Below, one piece after another: positions 8,966 through 17,895 of a DNA stretch of 64,000 bases. The DNA comes from Bacteriovoracaceae bacterium UBA3083 (GTDB lineage Bacteria; Bdellovibrionota; Bacteriovoracia; Bacteriovoracales; Bacteriovoracaceae): contig DFBJ01000007.1 of assembly GCA_002366565.1 (NCBI GenBank), positions 62,001-126,000 on the forward strand, in the 5' to 3' direction. The translations under genes were made by a program, and so were the position numbers. Below the pieces are notes generated by a model. The model had not been told where the DNA came from and made no database searches. It was given only the letters and a program-made list of their open reading frames with translations. Every line of letters starts with the position of its first letter. The stretch's first letter is position 1.

Positions 8966-10569
8966 TTTAAATAATAATTATAATTACCAGGGTAGAGACT
9001 CACTCCGCCCTTATCAACTTCGAGCACCTGATCAGTTAACTCATGAAGAAAGTGTCTATCATGGGAAACGAAGATAACAGTACCTTCATACTTTTTAAGC
9101 GCTCTCATTAATACTTCTCTAGAAGAGATATCTAAATGGTTTGTAGGCTCATCGAGAACGAGTAAGTTATTATTTGAAGAGAAAATTACTGCTAGTACAA
9201 GTCTACTTTTTTCTCCACCTGAAAGATGTTTAATTTTCTTATGAACATCATCACCTCTAAAGAGGAAGGCGGCTAATAAGTTTCTTATAAAACCGTCACT
9301 GGCCTTTGGAAGATTTGCCTGTATTTCTTCAAGAATAGTATTCTCTGACTTTAGTACTTCTAGTGAAAACTGGCTGAAGTAACCTAAGTTTATACTTGGT
9401 CCAAGTTTCACTTCTCCAGAAGTTGGCTCTGTCTGACCACAAATACATTTTAAAAGAGTGGATTTACCAGCACCATTAACACCAACTACTGCAATCTTTT
9501 GAAGTCTATTAATTGTTGTTGTAAGGCCTTTAAATACATTGACCTCTTCACCTTGAGAGTTTTTCCAGCTCTTTGCTAGATCTTTTATAATGACAACATC
9601 ATCACTTCCTCTTGGAGGTGTAGGGAAGTCAAAGTGCATACTCTCTTCTTCTGGTGGGAGTTCAACTCTTTCTATCTTTTCAATCTTTTTAACTCTTGAT
9701 TGCACTTGAGCTGCATGAGATGCACGCGCCTTAAACTTAGCAATGAACTCTTCTTCTTTGGCAAGCATATCCTGCTGTCTCTTATGTTCTGACTTTAATT
9801 GTTCAAGTCTAATTTTGCTCTCTTTTATATAGAAGTCATAATCACCACTGTAAGTTGTAACTCTCTTGTGATTAATCTCTACTATTTTCTTAGCAACATT
9901 ATTCATAAAGTCTCTATCGTGTGTTGTCATAAACACTGAGCCTTTATAGTTTCTAAGCCATTCTTCTAACCAAAGAATTGTTTCCATGTCTAGGTAGTTT
10001 GTAGGCTCATCCATAATGATTAGGTCTGGATTTGTTACTAGCACTTTTGCAAGTGCAATTCTCATTTTCCAACCACCACTAAAGTCTTCAACTTTTTTGT
10101 GATGATCTTGAGCATGTATCCCAAGTCCTGAAAGTATCTCTTCAGCTCTTGATTCAAGGTCGTAGCCACCAACTTTTTCAAAGTCTGTTTGTACTTCACC
10201 CATTCTTTCTAATATTTTATTCATTTCGTCTGGATCTAAGTCTGGATCACAGAGTTGTTCTTCAAATTTTCTCAACTTCACTTTCATCGCAGAGATCCCT
10301 TCATCTCCTTCTACGACTTCTTCAAGTGCTGTTCTTCCTCTCATTTCTCCTACATTTTGAGAGAAATAAGAAATACGCAATCTGTCTGGAATAGATATTT
10401 GCCCTTCATCTGGACGCTCTTCTCCAATTATCATTCTAAAGAGAGTAGATTTACCAGCCCCATTTGGACCTACTAAACCAACTTTTTCGCCAGGGTTAAT
10501 TTGGAAGTTCACTTTAGTGTATAAAGCTTCGCCACCCTGATTCTTTGTAACATTTGCAATATTAAGCAT
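8944..10569 (-). CDS. ABC-F family ATPase
   Basis: Soluble tandem ATPase that acts on ribosomes rather than in transport. The two nucleotide-binding domains show Walker A GPNGAGKST and GVNGAGKST, signatures FSGGWKMRIALA and LSGGEKSRLVLA, and Walker B IIMDEPTNYLD and LVLDEPTNHLD. A charged linker joins them (residues about 240-320), and no transmembrane segments are present. At 541 residues it resembles the YbiT/YheS/Uup range, but the subfamily is not assigned. Its ATG overlaps the end of ccsA by 8 bases, so it is probably the last gene of the resB-ccsA operon. Confidence 0.9.
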   Translation of the reverse strand: MLNIANVTKNQGGEALYTKVNFQINPGEKVGLVGPNGAGKSTLFRMIIGEERPDEGQISIPDRLRISYFSQNVGEMRGRTALEEVVEGDEGISAMKVKLRKFEEQLCDPDLDPDEMNKILERMGEVQTDFEKVGGYDLESRAEEILSGLGIHAQDHHKKVEDFSGGWKMRIALAKVLVTNPDLIIMDEPTNYLDMETILWLEEWLRNYKGSVFMTTHDRDFMNNVAKKIVEINHKRVTTYSGDYDFYIKESKIRLEQLKSEHKRQQDMLAKEEEFIAKFKARASHAAQVQSRVKKIEKIERVELPPEEESMHFDFPTPPRGSDDVVIIKDLAKSWKNSQGEEVNVFKGLTTTINRLQKIAVVGVNGAGKSTLLKCICGQTEPTSGEVKLGPSINLGYFSQFSLEVLKSENTILEEIQANLPKASDGFIRNLLAAFLFRGDDVHKKIKHLSGGEKSRLVLAVIFSSNNNLLVLDEPTNHLDISSREVLMRALKKYEGTVIFVSHDRHFLHELTDQVLEVDKGGVSLYPGNYNYYLNKKASLS

Positions 10570-12097
10570 GAGTTTGGTTATCCTTTCTCGTATAAGTTAG
10601 GGCCAATACTAATATTTGAGCTGCAAAGAATGAACCTAGGAAGATTGCTCCACCTTCACTAAATCCATAAGAGTGAAGACCTGTTGCTAGGATGTAGTTA
10701 ACACCAAACCATGCCATCATTACACTCATGAAAGCAGCTGCTACTAATAAGAAGAATCTTCCATTAGGAATCCAGCTTGTGTACTTTCCGTGAAGAATTG
10801 CCATGTAAAGACAAAGAACAATTAATGACCATGTCTCTTTTGGATCCCATCCCCAGAATCTTCCCCAAGAATAATCGGCCCAAACACCACCAAGAATAAT
10901 ACCAGCAGCAAGCATAACAGTTCCATACTTTAAACATGTATAAACTAGGTCACTGTAGTATCTCTCATCAGCAGGGCTCATAGAGAAGAATCTCTTTCTA
11001 ATTAATACAGTATTCGCTAGTACCCAACTAAGTGCTAGGGCACCATAAGAAAGGATAATCGTTGTAACATGAGTAGAAAGCCAAAAGTTATCTCTAAGTA
11101 CTGGAACTAGAGGAGATATTGAACTCGAAAGCATACCACCTGCAAAGTTAAGCATAAGTAGAGTACAAACATTATATGCAAGGCCTACGAATACATAGAT
11201 CTTTTCTTTCTTAAAGTGACCAATAACTAGAGCTAAGAGTAGTGATCCATATCCTGAAAATAGAACCGTTTCGTACATATTTGTAATAGGAGCTCTACCT
11301 GAAACGTAGACTCTAAAAGCTAGGATTGCTGTCTGAGTTATAACTGTTAGTACTGCAAAGACTAAAGCTATATTAAATTTTCTAAAAAGAGTGATTGTAA
11401 TAAGACCAGCAAATGTTAGAAATAGTGCCACTAGTGGTAGTTGCATCTTTACGTAAGTAAGCTCAATTAAAAAATCCTTATCTACGATTTTTTCATATTG
11501 TTCTTCTGAATCTTTTAATACTTTTAAAAATGGTCTATCACTTGTCTCTCTAGCTTTTACAACTTTTTCTTCTGTAAGGTAAGCTCCGATAGGTAACCAA
11601 GCAACATCATCTTTTGAGTTCACAAGTGGAACTAGCCAGTTATTGGCAGATTTAATATCTTTATAGAGATTTATTTTATTTAATACTGAAGCAAGAGACT
11701 TCTTATAGCTTCCGTGTTCTTCAGCCTTTTGCCACTCACTTCTTATAAGAGTCATGTTCTCTTCTAGTTTTTCGAAACTTACTCTATGCTCACCATCTTT
11801 AAGCTCTAAAGTCTTTATCAAATCTACATGCTCAATATTTGTCTTTAAGTCTACTTCATTTGGTATTCCCATACCTTTTAAAGAAACTAAGCAAAATGTT
11901 ACAGTTGAAGATAATTTTTCATACTTAGTTTTACCCGTAAGGTACTTTAACATTTCACTGGCATGAACTTTAAGAGGTTTTATTCTACCGTCCTGCCTTA
12001 TTGGAAGAGATTCAAGAGACTGGTCACAAAAGTGAAGCTCTATTGAAAATGAACTTAGCGAAATTGTTAGTAGTAATAGACTTAGTATTGCCTTCAT
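10562..12097 (-). CDS. ccsA: cytochrome c biogenesis protein CcsA (system II heme handling)
   Basis: Membrane half of the system II cytochrome c synthetase, which exports heme and attaches it to CxxCH apocytochromes in the periplasm. The tryptophan-rich WWD motif (YSWGRFWGWDPKETWSL) and the LSTHVTTIILSYGALA helix carrying a heme-ligand His are clear. The N-terminal 200 residues form an unusual extracytoplasmic region with a signal-like start; about eight membrane helices follow. It lies 14 bp after resB, which encodes the partner subunit. The window also encodes a class I cytochrome c that this system could serve. Confidence 0.88.
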   Translation of the reverse strand: MKAILSLLLLTISLSSFSIELHFCDQSLESLPIRQDGRIKPLKVHASEMLKYLTGKTKYEKLSSTVTFCLVSLKGMGIPNEVDLKTNIEHVDLIKTLELKDGEHRVSFEKLEENMTLIRSEWQKAEEHGSYKKSLASVLNKINLYKDIKSANNWLVPLVNSKDDVAWLPIGAYLTEEKVVKARETSDRPFLKVLKDSEEQYEKIVDKDFLIELTYVKMQLPLVALFLTFAGLITITLFRKFNIALVFAVLTVITQTAILAFRVYVSGRAPITNMYETVLFSGYGSLLLALVIGHFKKEKIYVFVGLAYNVCTLLMLNFAGGMLSSSISPLVPVLRDNFWLSTHVTTIILSYGALALSWVLANTVLIRKRFFSMSPADERYYSDLVYTCLKYGTVMLAAGIILGGVWADYSWGRFWGWDPKETWSLIVLCLYMAILHGKYTSWIPNGRFFLLVAAAFMSVMMAWFGVNYILATGLHSYGFSEGGAIFLGSFFAAQILVLALTYTRKDNQTHA

Positions 12098-12111
12098 TAT
12101 TTATTCTCCGT

Positions 12112-13758
12112 CTAGACTTTCTCTAGGTTTAAAATGTCTGCACTATCAGATTTCTTTACCTTTCTTTTATTTAAAAGGTAGTGGCCCATGGCTCCTAAAA
12201 CTAAAAAGAGTGAGCCAAGATATTTAAGAGGACGACCTTGGTCGACATTTACACTTAATGTAGAGCTATAGACTCCTGTTTCAGGGTCTTGTGAATAACT
12301 TGCTTGATAGAATGTGAACCCTGCGTGCTTAAGAGGGTTATTCATAAAGATATGGTGATCACTTGGACCTTTATCTGTAAATAATTTTACGAATGACTCG
12401 TAACTAGCTGGCTTGTTTGTTCCTGGATCTTTTTCCATTTTGAACTTAGTTAGAACAAACTCAAATGGAAGTGTCAGAATTTCCTTATCTAATACAAATG
12501 AAACTTTCTTACCATTAATTCTAAGAGTTACAGGTCTATCATCTAGTACCCAATATTCTTTTCCAAGTACTTCTATTTTTAGTGCCTTCGTTTGACCTTT
12601 GATAAGGCTACCATTTAACTGGACAGGCATAGTTGCAACAGGTCTGAATGACGGAAACTTCGAATTATCATGCTTTTTTAAAACAAGCTCAAGTCCCATC
12701 CACGGAAGTGTAATAATTGAGGCCTTGTCTTTTAAAGACTTCATATGCCATTTATTATCTTCAAAATAAGCAGCATTTTCTCCAAATAGGAATAGGTTTG
12801 GCTTATCTTCAAATAGCTTTTTACTAAATACTCTTAAGTGAGAGTCTTTGATCACTTCTAGTTTTTCGTCAACAGGCCATGGGTTGAAATCAGGGAAGAA
12901 TGAATAGAATTTACTATCTTGATTAACAACAAAGAACTTGTTTCCTTCACTAGTATTCTTTATTTCGATTGATCTACTTTCTGGTGTAAAACAAGAACTC
13001 TCTTTACTATCCCAAATAATATACCCACTAGGGTTATTATCACCAAAACATGTAACGAGGTTCTTTGGAAGGTAAGTCACATCAAGAAGACCTAGTCTTG
13101 CAGATGCTTCAAATTCTATTGCTTCAGGGTGAAGTGAAAGTGTGAACTCTTGAGTAACATTTGGATTTGAAAGTATATATGTTGAAGAATGAATACTCGC
13201 ATTCATAGCATAAGGGTTATTTCCCTTTCTCCAGTAAAGCTCTTTTTCTGCAAATGGGTAGAAGTCACCTAAAGTTACATCTTCGTACTTATCACCAATA
13301 TTTGTTTCAAAAGCTACATATGGAAGCTTTCTCATCACAGTTTTTCCATCATCGTGATAGATGATTCTTAAGATATCGTCTGTTAATACAACTTTTCTAG
13401 CAGGAGTATTTGGATCTAGAGAAAGTGTCCCATCTACACCAGAGAACCAAGTGATAAATGAACCACAGCCGATCATAATTAGACCAGTGTGAATTGCATA
13501 AAAACCATAGAGTCTTTTCTTAGGTGGTAGTCTCAGCATCATCGCAAAGAATACACTAATAAAGATACCAAGCTGTACTACCATGAATGGCATACGTTTG
13601 TAGATAGTTCTATTTACAAAGTCGGTACCGTAGTAACTTTCAAAAAAAGTTCCAACAATCATGAAAATTGAGAAAATAGTAATAACAATAACTGCAAACT
13701 TTAGGCCCCCGAGGAAGCGCTCAGTTTTCTCTAACTTCTTTTGAAAATCAAAAGACAT
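12112..13758 (-). CDS. resB: cytochrome c biogenesis protein ResB/Ccs1
   Basis: Partner of CcsA that binds apocytochrome. Three membrane segments near the N-terminus (about residues 20-40, 58-75, 85-105) are followed by a large periplasmic domain, then MNNPLKHAGFTFYQASY and one C-terminal helix, the normal ResB order. The motif PLKH.GF..YQ.S. is the strongest family marker. SD AGAAGG precedes the ATG. It is the first gene of the minus-strand operon resB-ccsA-ABC-F. Confidence 0.85.
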   Translation of the reverse strand: MSFDFQKKLEKTERFLGGLKFAVIVITIFSIFMIVGTFFESYYGTDFVNRTIYKRMPFMVVQLGIFISVFFAMMLRLPPKKRLYGFYAIHTGLIMIGCGSFITWFSGVDGTLSLDPNTPARKVVLTDDILRIIYHDDGKTVMRKLPYVAFETNIGDKYEDVTLGDFYPFAEKELYWRKGNNPYAMNASIHSSTYILSNPNVTQEFTLSLHPEAIEFEASARLGLLDVTYLPKNLVTCFGDNNPSGYIIWDSKESSCFTPESRSIEIKNTSEGNKFFVVNQDSKFYSFFPDFNPWPVDEKLEVIKDSHLRVFSKKLFEDKPNLFLFGENAAYFEDNKWHMKSLKDKASIITLPWMGLELVLKKHDNSKFPSFRPVATMPVQLNGSLIKGQTKALKIEVLGKEYWVLDDRPVTLRINGKKVSFVLDKEILTLPFEFVLTKFKMEKDPGTNKPASYESFVKLFTDKGPSDHHIFMNNPLKHAGFTFYQASYSQDPETGVYSSTLSVNVDQGRPLKYLGSLFLVLGAMGHYLLNKRKVKKSDSADILNLEKV

Positions 13759-14086
13759 CTTTAACCTTCTAGTATAATTAACCCATTATTTTTATTCACT
13801 CTTACTACCATGAAGGCACTGCTCTAGCAATTTGAATTGGTTAAACAAGGTATTCTTTCAGATTCCATCGTTGTGAGATCTAACCTGAACTTATTTAAGA
13901 GAGTTAGGCTAAATAGTTAAGGGTCTTCTAAGTATCTGATATTTATATTGCAGTATTCTCTGCGACAACTTGCAATATTATCCATAATGTAGAATTTATT
14001 TACACACCTGTAGATTATTCATAATTGCTATTTATTTTCCCAGAAGATGTCAAAATAACTCACTATTAAATTAAAACAATGGATGG
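13759..14086. other. intergenic region between divergent genes, with an inverted repeat
   Basis: This gene-free stretch separates resB (minus) from the HExxH protein gene (plus). The only clear structure is an 8-bp perfect inverted repeat, ATATTGCA at 13945-13952 and TGCAATAT at 13971-13978. A TTGCAA that could serve as a -35 begins at 13970 inside the right arm. No tRNA and no convincing small ORF were seen. Confidence 0.4.
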
Positions 14087-14794
14087 ATCATCAGAGTATT
14101 CTTCTTATCGATATTTATGCTTCTAAGTACACTCACAAGTGCGAGTGAAGCTTTTCTTGTTGATAAAATGCATGAAGTCCCAGAAGTATATCGAGTCAGC
14201 ACGGGCAGTGTCTCTGAGGAACTTCATATTGTACTAGTAAAAGGAAGTTGGGATCTATCACATATTTTTGAACGATTTAATAAATTACGAAAAATATATG
14301 ACCAATGCGATATTGGAGTCACTATTGGCTCTATTCGAGAAGTTGAATGGAAGTACCCATCTAAGGGCCTTTATTATGACTTAAATAATTCATTAGAAAA
14401 TCGTTACTACGATGGAACTCTACAATTGTTAATAGATTTAAATATTCAGGAAAGGCCCCTTGCTCTTTTCATTGATTCGTTCGATGAGGATATGAATAAG
14501 CTAGCGACATCTTTTCCTCCAAGTGCAATAGATAAGAACTCCATTGCCTTAAATACCTTTTGGATAACAGACTTAATAAATGAAAAAACATATGTTGATG
14601 CAGAACCAGATGACTATAGTGTTTTTGCTCATGAATTAGGACATATCCTCTTAGATGATAGTCATGAAATGGGGATAGAATCAAACCTCATGCATTCGAA
14701 ATTGTCACTTCTAAGTGGGGAAGTTACACAAAAGCAATGCTCAATGATGAAAGATAGAATTTCTGGTAATGAAGTACAGAATTATACTAGATGA
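14087..14794 (+). CDS. exported HExxH metalloprotease-like protein; start uncertain
   Basis: The family is not recognised. FAHELGHILLDDSHE near the C-terminus is a zinc-protease HExxH motif with a third His 6 residues later, and NLMHS may be a Met-turn, as in metzincins. The first ATG (14117) would leave only a short, uncharged signal sequence. The open frame before it adds RVFFLSIF, which completes a normal signal peptide, and the only starts available there are ATC codons at 14087 and 14090, next to GGATGG. The upstream start is inferred. Predicted periplasmic or secreted peptidase. Confidence 0.6.
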   Translation: MIRVFFLSIFMLLSTLTSASEAFLVDKMHEVPEVYRVSTGSVSEELHIVLVKGSWDLSHIFERFNKLRKIYDQCDIGVTIGSIREVEWKYPSKGLYYDLNNSLENRYYDGTLQLLIDLNIQERPLALFIDSFDEDMNKLATSFPPSAIDKNSIALNTFWITDLINEKTYVDAEPDDYSVFAHELGHILLDDSHEMGIESNLMHSKLSLLSGEVTQKQCSMMKDRISGNEVQNYTR

Positions 14795-14885
14795 ATGCTG
14801 TGTGGGGACAAGTGTACTCTTGTCCTTTTAATTAAAAAGTTAAGTAATTACATATAATTGTAAAATATTAAATGGAGAATTTAGG

Positions 14886-15494
14886 ATGAAAGCAACTATT
14901 CTTGCGTTATTACTATTGTCTAATATGACCAATGCAACATCACTAATACCAGATGATTATGAAGAGAATCAGGTATTTTTCAAAGTAGAGAAAAGTGAAG
15001 CTAGGTCTAGAATAAATTATAAGTTTTATGAATGTGTTGGTGATCAAGAAAGTGCCGACTGTGATGTTATTTTTAGTGAAGATGGTTATTCAAAAACAGA
15101 GCTTAACTCGTTAGAGACAAGAGAGTCGGTGAAGGGAGGTTTTCTTCTTGCTGCAGAGATTGTCACAGGTGGAATTATTTGGAAGAGGCTAATGAAGTTC
15201 ACTCTAGGTGGAGCCGCTAGAATGACGGCTAGAGCAACTGGATGGAGAGAGGGTGTTGCTAACGGAACAGTTGCCCTTGCTATAACTGCACCAGTAAACA
15301 CTGCTGTTACTTACTATGCTCTTAAAGAGGCAAATGATCTTTTAGAAGTCATTGATCCAATCTCTAAATTTAAAAAATCAGAACTTGTTGATACTGATGA
15401 GTATGATGAAGTAGGAGATGGAGTTATACCACTAGGGTATAACTCTCAAGAGGTATATGTGATTCTAGATGAACTATTATCTAGAGTTCATTAA
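14886..15494 (+). CDS. secreted or membrane-associated protein of unknown function
   Basis: Not recognised. The signal peptide (MKATILALLLLSNMTNA) is followed by a polar region with two cysteines (about residues 50-60). A glycine/alanine-rich stretch around residues 80-145 could insert in a membrane (LLAAEIVTGGIIW, VALAITAPVNTAVTYYAL). SD GGAG is 8 bases before the ATG. A strong hairpin terminator follows. Confidence 0.6.
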   Translation: MKATILALLLLSNMTNATSLIPDDYEENQVFFKVEKSEARSRINYKFYECVGDQESADCDVIFSEDGYSKTELNSLETRESVKGGFLLAAEIVTGGIIWKRLMKFTLGGAARMTARATGWREGVANGTVALAITAPVNTAVTYYALKEANDLLEVIDPISKFKKSELVDTDEYDEVGDGVIPLGYNSQEVYVILDELLSRVH

Positions 15495-15503
15495 GAATTA
15501 TTC

Positions 15504-15546
15504 AAGGCCACAAGAGGTTAGTAGATAACCACTTGTAGGCCTTTTT
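15504..15546 (+). terminator. Rho-independent terminator
   Basis: AAGGCCACAAGAGGTTA at 15504-15520 pairs with a downstream TAACCACTTGTAGGCCTT arm, with one bulge and one mismatch, followed by TTTTT at 15542-15546. It lies 9 bases after the stop of the plus-strand secreted protein. Confidence 0.75.
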
Positions 15547-15554
15547 ATCAAAGT

Positions 15555-17036
15555 CTATTTTAAATATCTTGAAGTGAGGTGCTCTTTTAAAAACTTCGGA
15601 TTTAAACTCTCTCCTGTCGCATTCTTTATAAGATCATCTGTTAAGAATAAACTTCCTTTTTCCCAGATATTCTCTTTAAGCCACGAAAAGGCCTGAGAGT
15701 AATCTCCATTCGAAATAGAATCATTTACATTTGGATATAACTTTTTAACAGAACTAAATTGTTGAGCGGCGTACATTGCCCCAAGAGTATATGAAGGAAA
15801 GTAACCAAAAGACCCATCAGTCCAGTGAATATCTTGAAGAACTCCCTGAGTGTAGTTTCCTTCTGTATTTAGTCCTAGATATGCCTTCATTTTCTCATTC
15901 CACACTTCAGGAATATCTTTTGCTTCTAACTTTCCATTTATTAAGTCTCTTTCTATTTCATATCTAAGAATCACATGAGCTGGATAAGTAACCTCATCAG
16001 CATCTACTCTAATAAATCCTGGTTCTACATGGTTATAAATTTTTACTAGATTATCAATTTGAAATTCTTTAGTATCTCCAAAGGCATCTACAATATCTTT
16101 ATGGATTGATTCTAGAAATGGTCTTCCTCTTCCTATTTGCATTTCAAAGAATAAACTTTGACTCTCGTGGATTCCCATAGAGCGAGCAGTTCCTGATGGT
16201 AGAGCTACATATTCTTTTGGAAGGTTTTGTTCGTATCTAGCATGTCCCGTCTCGTGAACAATTCCCATTAGAGATTGTACAAAGTCGGACTCATCATATC
16301 TCGTCGTCATTCGAATATCTTCAGGAACTCCTCCACAGAAAGGATGAGAACTTATATCTACTCGACCTTTATCAAAGTCAAAGCCAAGTTTTTTCATCAC
16401 TTTTAAACCAAGCTCTTTTTGTTTTTCAATACTAAAAGGTCCAGTTGGAAGAACCGTGTTATATGACTTTTGTTTCTCAACAATTTCTTCAATAAGAGTT
16501 GGGAGCCATGACTTTACATCAGAGAAGATGACATCTAGCTTTTCAGTATTCATTCCTGGCTCATATATATCTAGTAAAGAATCATATGGAGTGAGACCAG
16601 ACTTAGATGAACGTATACTTGCTTCTTCTCGTGAAAGTTTCACAACGTCTTCAAAGTTTGTTAAGAAACCTTTCCAGTCATTATTGGGCTTTTGCTCTCT
16701 CCAAGCATGCTCACATTTAGAACCAGCAAGAGACTTTGCTTTTACCAAGTCCTCAGGAACAACAGTTGAAAGTTCATAACTTCTTTTCATTTCTCTTAAA
16801 GTTGATCTATCTGTTTCATTCAAATCTTCTTTAGACGCTTCATTTAAAAGGTCTGAAATTTTTGGATCTGTTGATAATTGATGCATTAAAACTGTAAACT
16901 CAGCCATTGCTTTTGATCTTGCATCATTAGAGCCCTTTGGCATCATTGTTTGCTGATCCCAGCTAGTAATTGCTCCTAGATGAGATAAATTATGAATTTT
17001 TTCATTTATTTTCTTTAGTTCGTTGTATGAATTCAC
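15555..17036 (-). CDS. M32 family metallocarboxypeptidase (Taq type)
   Basis: Zinc carboxypeptidase removing C-terminal residues, probably cytoplasmic as no signal peptide is present. Family markers are WDQQTMMP near the N-terminus, DIRMTTRY, the zinc motif HETGHARYEQNLP, IHESQSLFFE, and VDADEVTYPAHVILRYEIE. Length about 493 residues is normal. An ATG at 17054 has no ribosome binding site, whereas GTG at 17036 follows GGAGA by 4 bases, so the GTG is preferred. Predatory bacteria need high peptidase capacity; that link is inference. Confidence 0.9.
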   Translation of the reverse strand: MNSYNELKKINEKIHNLSHLGAITSWDQQTMMPKGSNDARSKAMAEFTVLMHQLSTDPKISDLLNEASKEDLNETDRSTLREMKRSYELSTVVPEDLVKAKSLAGSKCEHAWREQKPNNDWKGFLTNFEDVVKLSREEASIRSSKSGLTPYDSLLDIYEPGMNTEKLDVIFSDVKSWLPTLIEEIVEKQKSYNTVLPTGPFSIEKQKELGLKVMKKLGFDFDKGRVDISSHPFCGGVPEDIRMTTRYDESDFVQSLMGIVHETGHARYEQNLPKEYVALPSGTARSMGIHESQSLFFEMQIGRGRPFLESIHKDIVDAFGDTKEFQIDNLVKIYNHVEPGFIRVDADEVTYPAHVILRYEIERDLINGKLEAKDIPEVWNEKMKAYLGLNTEGNYTQGVLQDIHWTDGSFGYFPSYTLGAMYAAQQFSSVKKLYPNVNDSISNGDYSQAFSWLKENIWEKGSLFLTDDLIKNATGESLNPKFLKEHLTSRYLK

Positions 17037-17217
17037 TTTTTCTCCATTTTTCATTAAAACTAATTAAGAATTTATAGAAGTTTTATAATTTGTATGTAAT
17101 TTAACTAAGTGTATATATTTGTAGGAATATAGATCAATGTAGAAAGATTTGTAAAAGATAAACTCTTATAAAGTAGTTAACCTAAGTTTAAATTTATAAC
17201 TTAAAGAGGTATGAAGT

Positions 17218-17601
17218 ATGAAAATTATGAAATTAATTACTATCACTCTTATAGCTTTATCAGCTTTAAGTATAAGCGCGGAAAGCTTAAGCGGTACAGT
17301 TTCGGCAGAAGGAGTTGCTCCAAAAGGAACACTTTATATATTCGCTAAGAAGTATGGAAGCCCTATGCCAATGCCACTAGCTGTTAAAAGAATAGATTCT
17401 CCAAAGTATCCGGTTAATTTTAAGTTAGATGAGTCTAATAAAATGATGAAAGATCTACCTTTTCAGGGACCTTTTGCTATTACAGCAAGAATTAGTCCTT
17501 CTGGTAGTGCTATGGATAAATCTGGAGTTGAAGCAAAGACAACTAAGCCAATTGAATTAGGTTCGAAGAATATTCAGATTACTATTAAAGCGTCTAAGTA
17601 G
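17218..17601 (+). CDS. exported protein with CcmI/CycH-type Ig-like domain
   Basis: A signal peptide (residues 1-21) is followed by one small beta domain. LSGTVSAE, TLYIFAKKYGSPMPMPLAVKRI, the KLDESNKMMKDL segment, FAITARISPSGSAMDKSG and ITIKAS fit the C-terminal Ig-like domain of the cytochrome c maturation protein CcmI/CycH, where it follows TPR repeats. Here it stands alone, without TPRs or membrane helices. A heme or cytochrome c context exists in the window, but this gene is not linked to ccsA. SD AGAGG is clear. Confidence 0.65.
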   Translation: MKIMKLITITLIALSALSISAESLSGTVSAEGVAPKGTLYIFAKKYGSPMPMPLAVKRIDSPKYPVNFKLDESNKMMKDLPFQGPFAITARISPSGSAMDKSGVEAKTTKPIELGSKNIQITIKASK

Positions 17602-17625
17602 AAAAATTAGGTCGGTTTCTATATT

Positions 17626-17655
17626 AATGAACTAGAATTCTTCTAGTTCATTTTC
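17626..17655. terminator. hairpin terminator within the 3' end of a convergent gene
   Basis: AATGAACTAGAA at 17626-17637 and TTCTAGTTCATT at 17641-17652 form a perfect 12-bp stem with a 3-base loop. The last codons of the minus-strand zinc-ribbon-like gene lie within it. A short T-containing tail follows on the plus strand. Confidence 0.6.
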
Positions 17656-17874
17656 TTCATTTTCACGGCAGATTACACATTCTTGAGTTGATATCGCCGG
17701 AGAAAGTATTGCATCAGGTGATATTTCATCGTCTTCATTATACTTCTTTGAATTATCAATGTGATGTTGAGTTAAGTCACCACAAATGTCGCAATAAGCT
17801 TCTACAACATCAAAAACTTGTAATTGCTCAGAGGCGATTAATTCTTGGGTTATACCGTCATATTGGCTACTCAT
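17632..17874 (-). CDS. small zinc-ribbon-like protein
   Basis: An 80-residue acidic protein with two cysteine pairs, CDIC near residue 28 and CVIC near residue 69, separated by a His pair (LTQHHI) and an acidic spacer. This suggests one zinc site. No named family recognised. SD AAGGA precedes the ATG. It follows a secreted HETIH protein gene by 21 bases on the same strand and may be co-transcribed with it. Confidence 0.6.
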   Translation of the reverse strand: MSSQYDGITQELIASEQLQVFDVVEAYCDICGDLTQHHIDNSKKYNEDDEISPDAILSPAISTQECVICRENEENELEEF

Positions 17875-17895
17875 ATTTATCCTTGAATGATTTAT

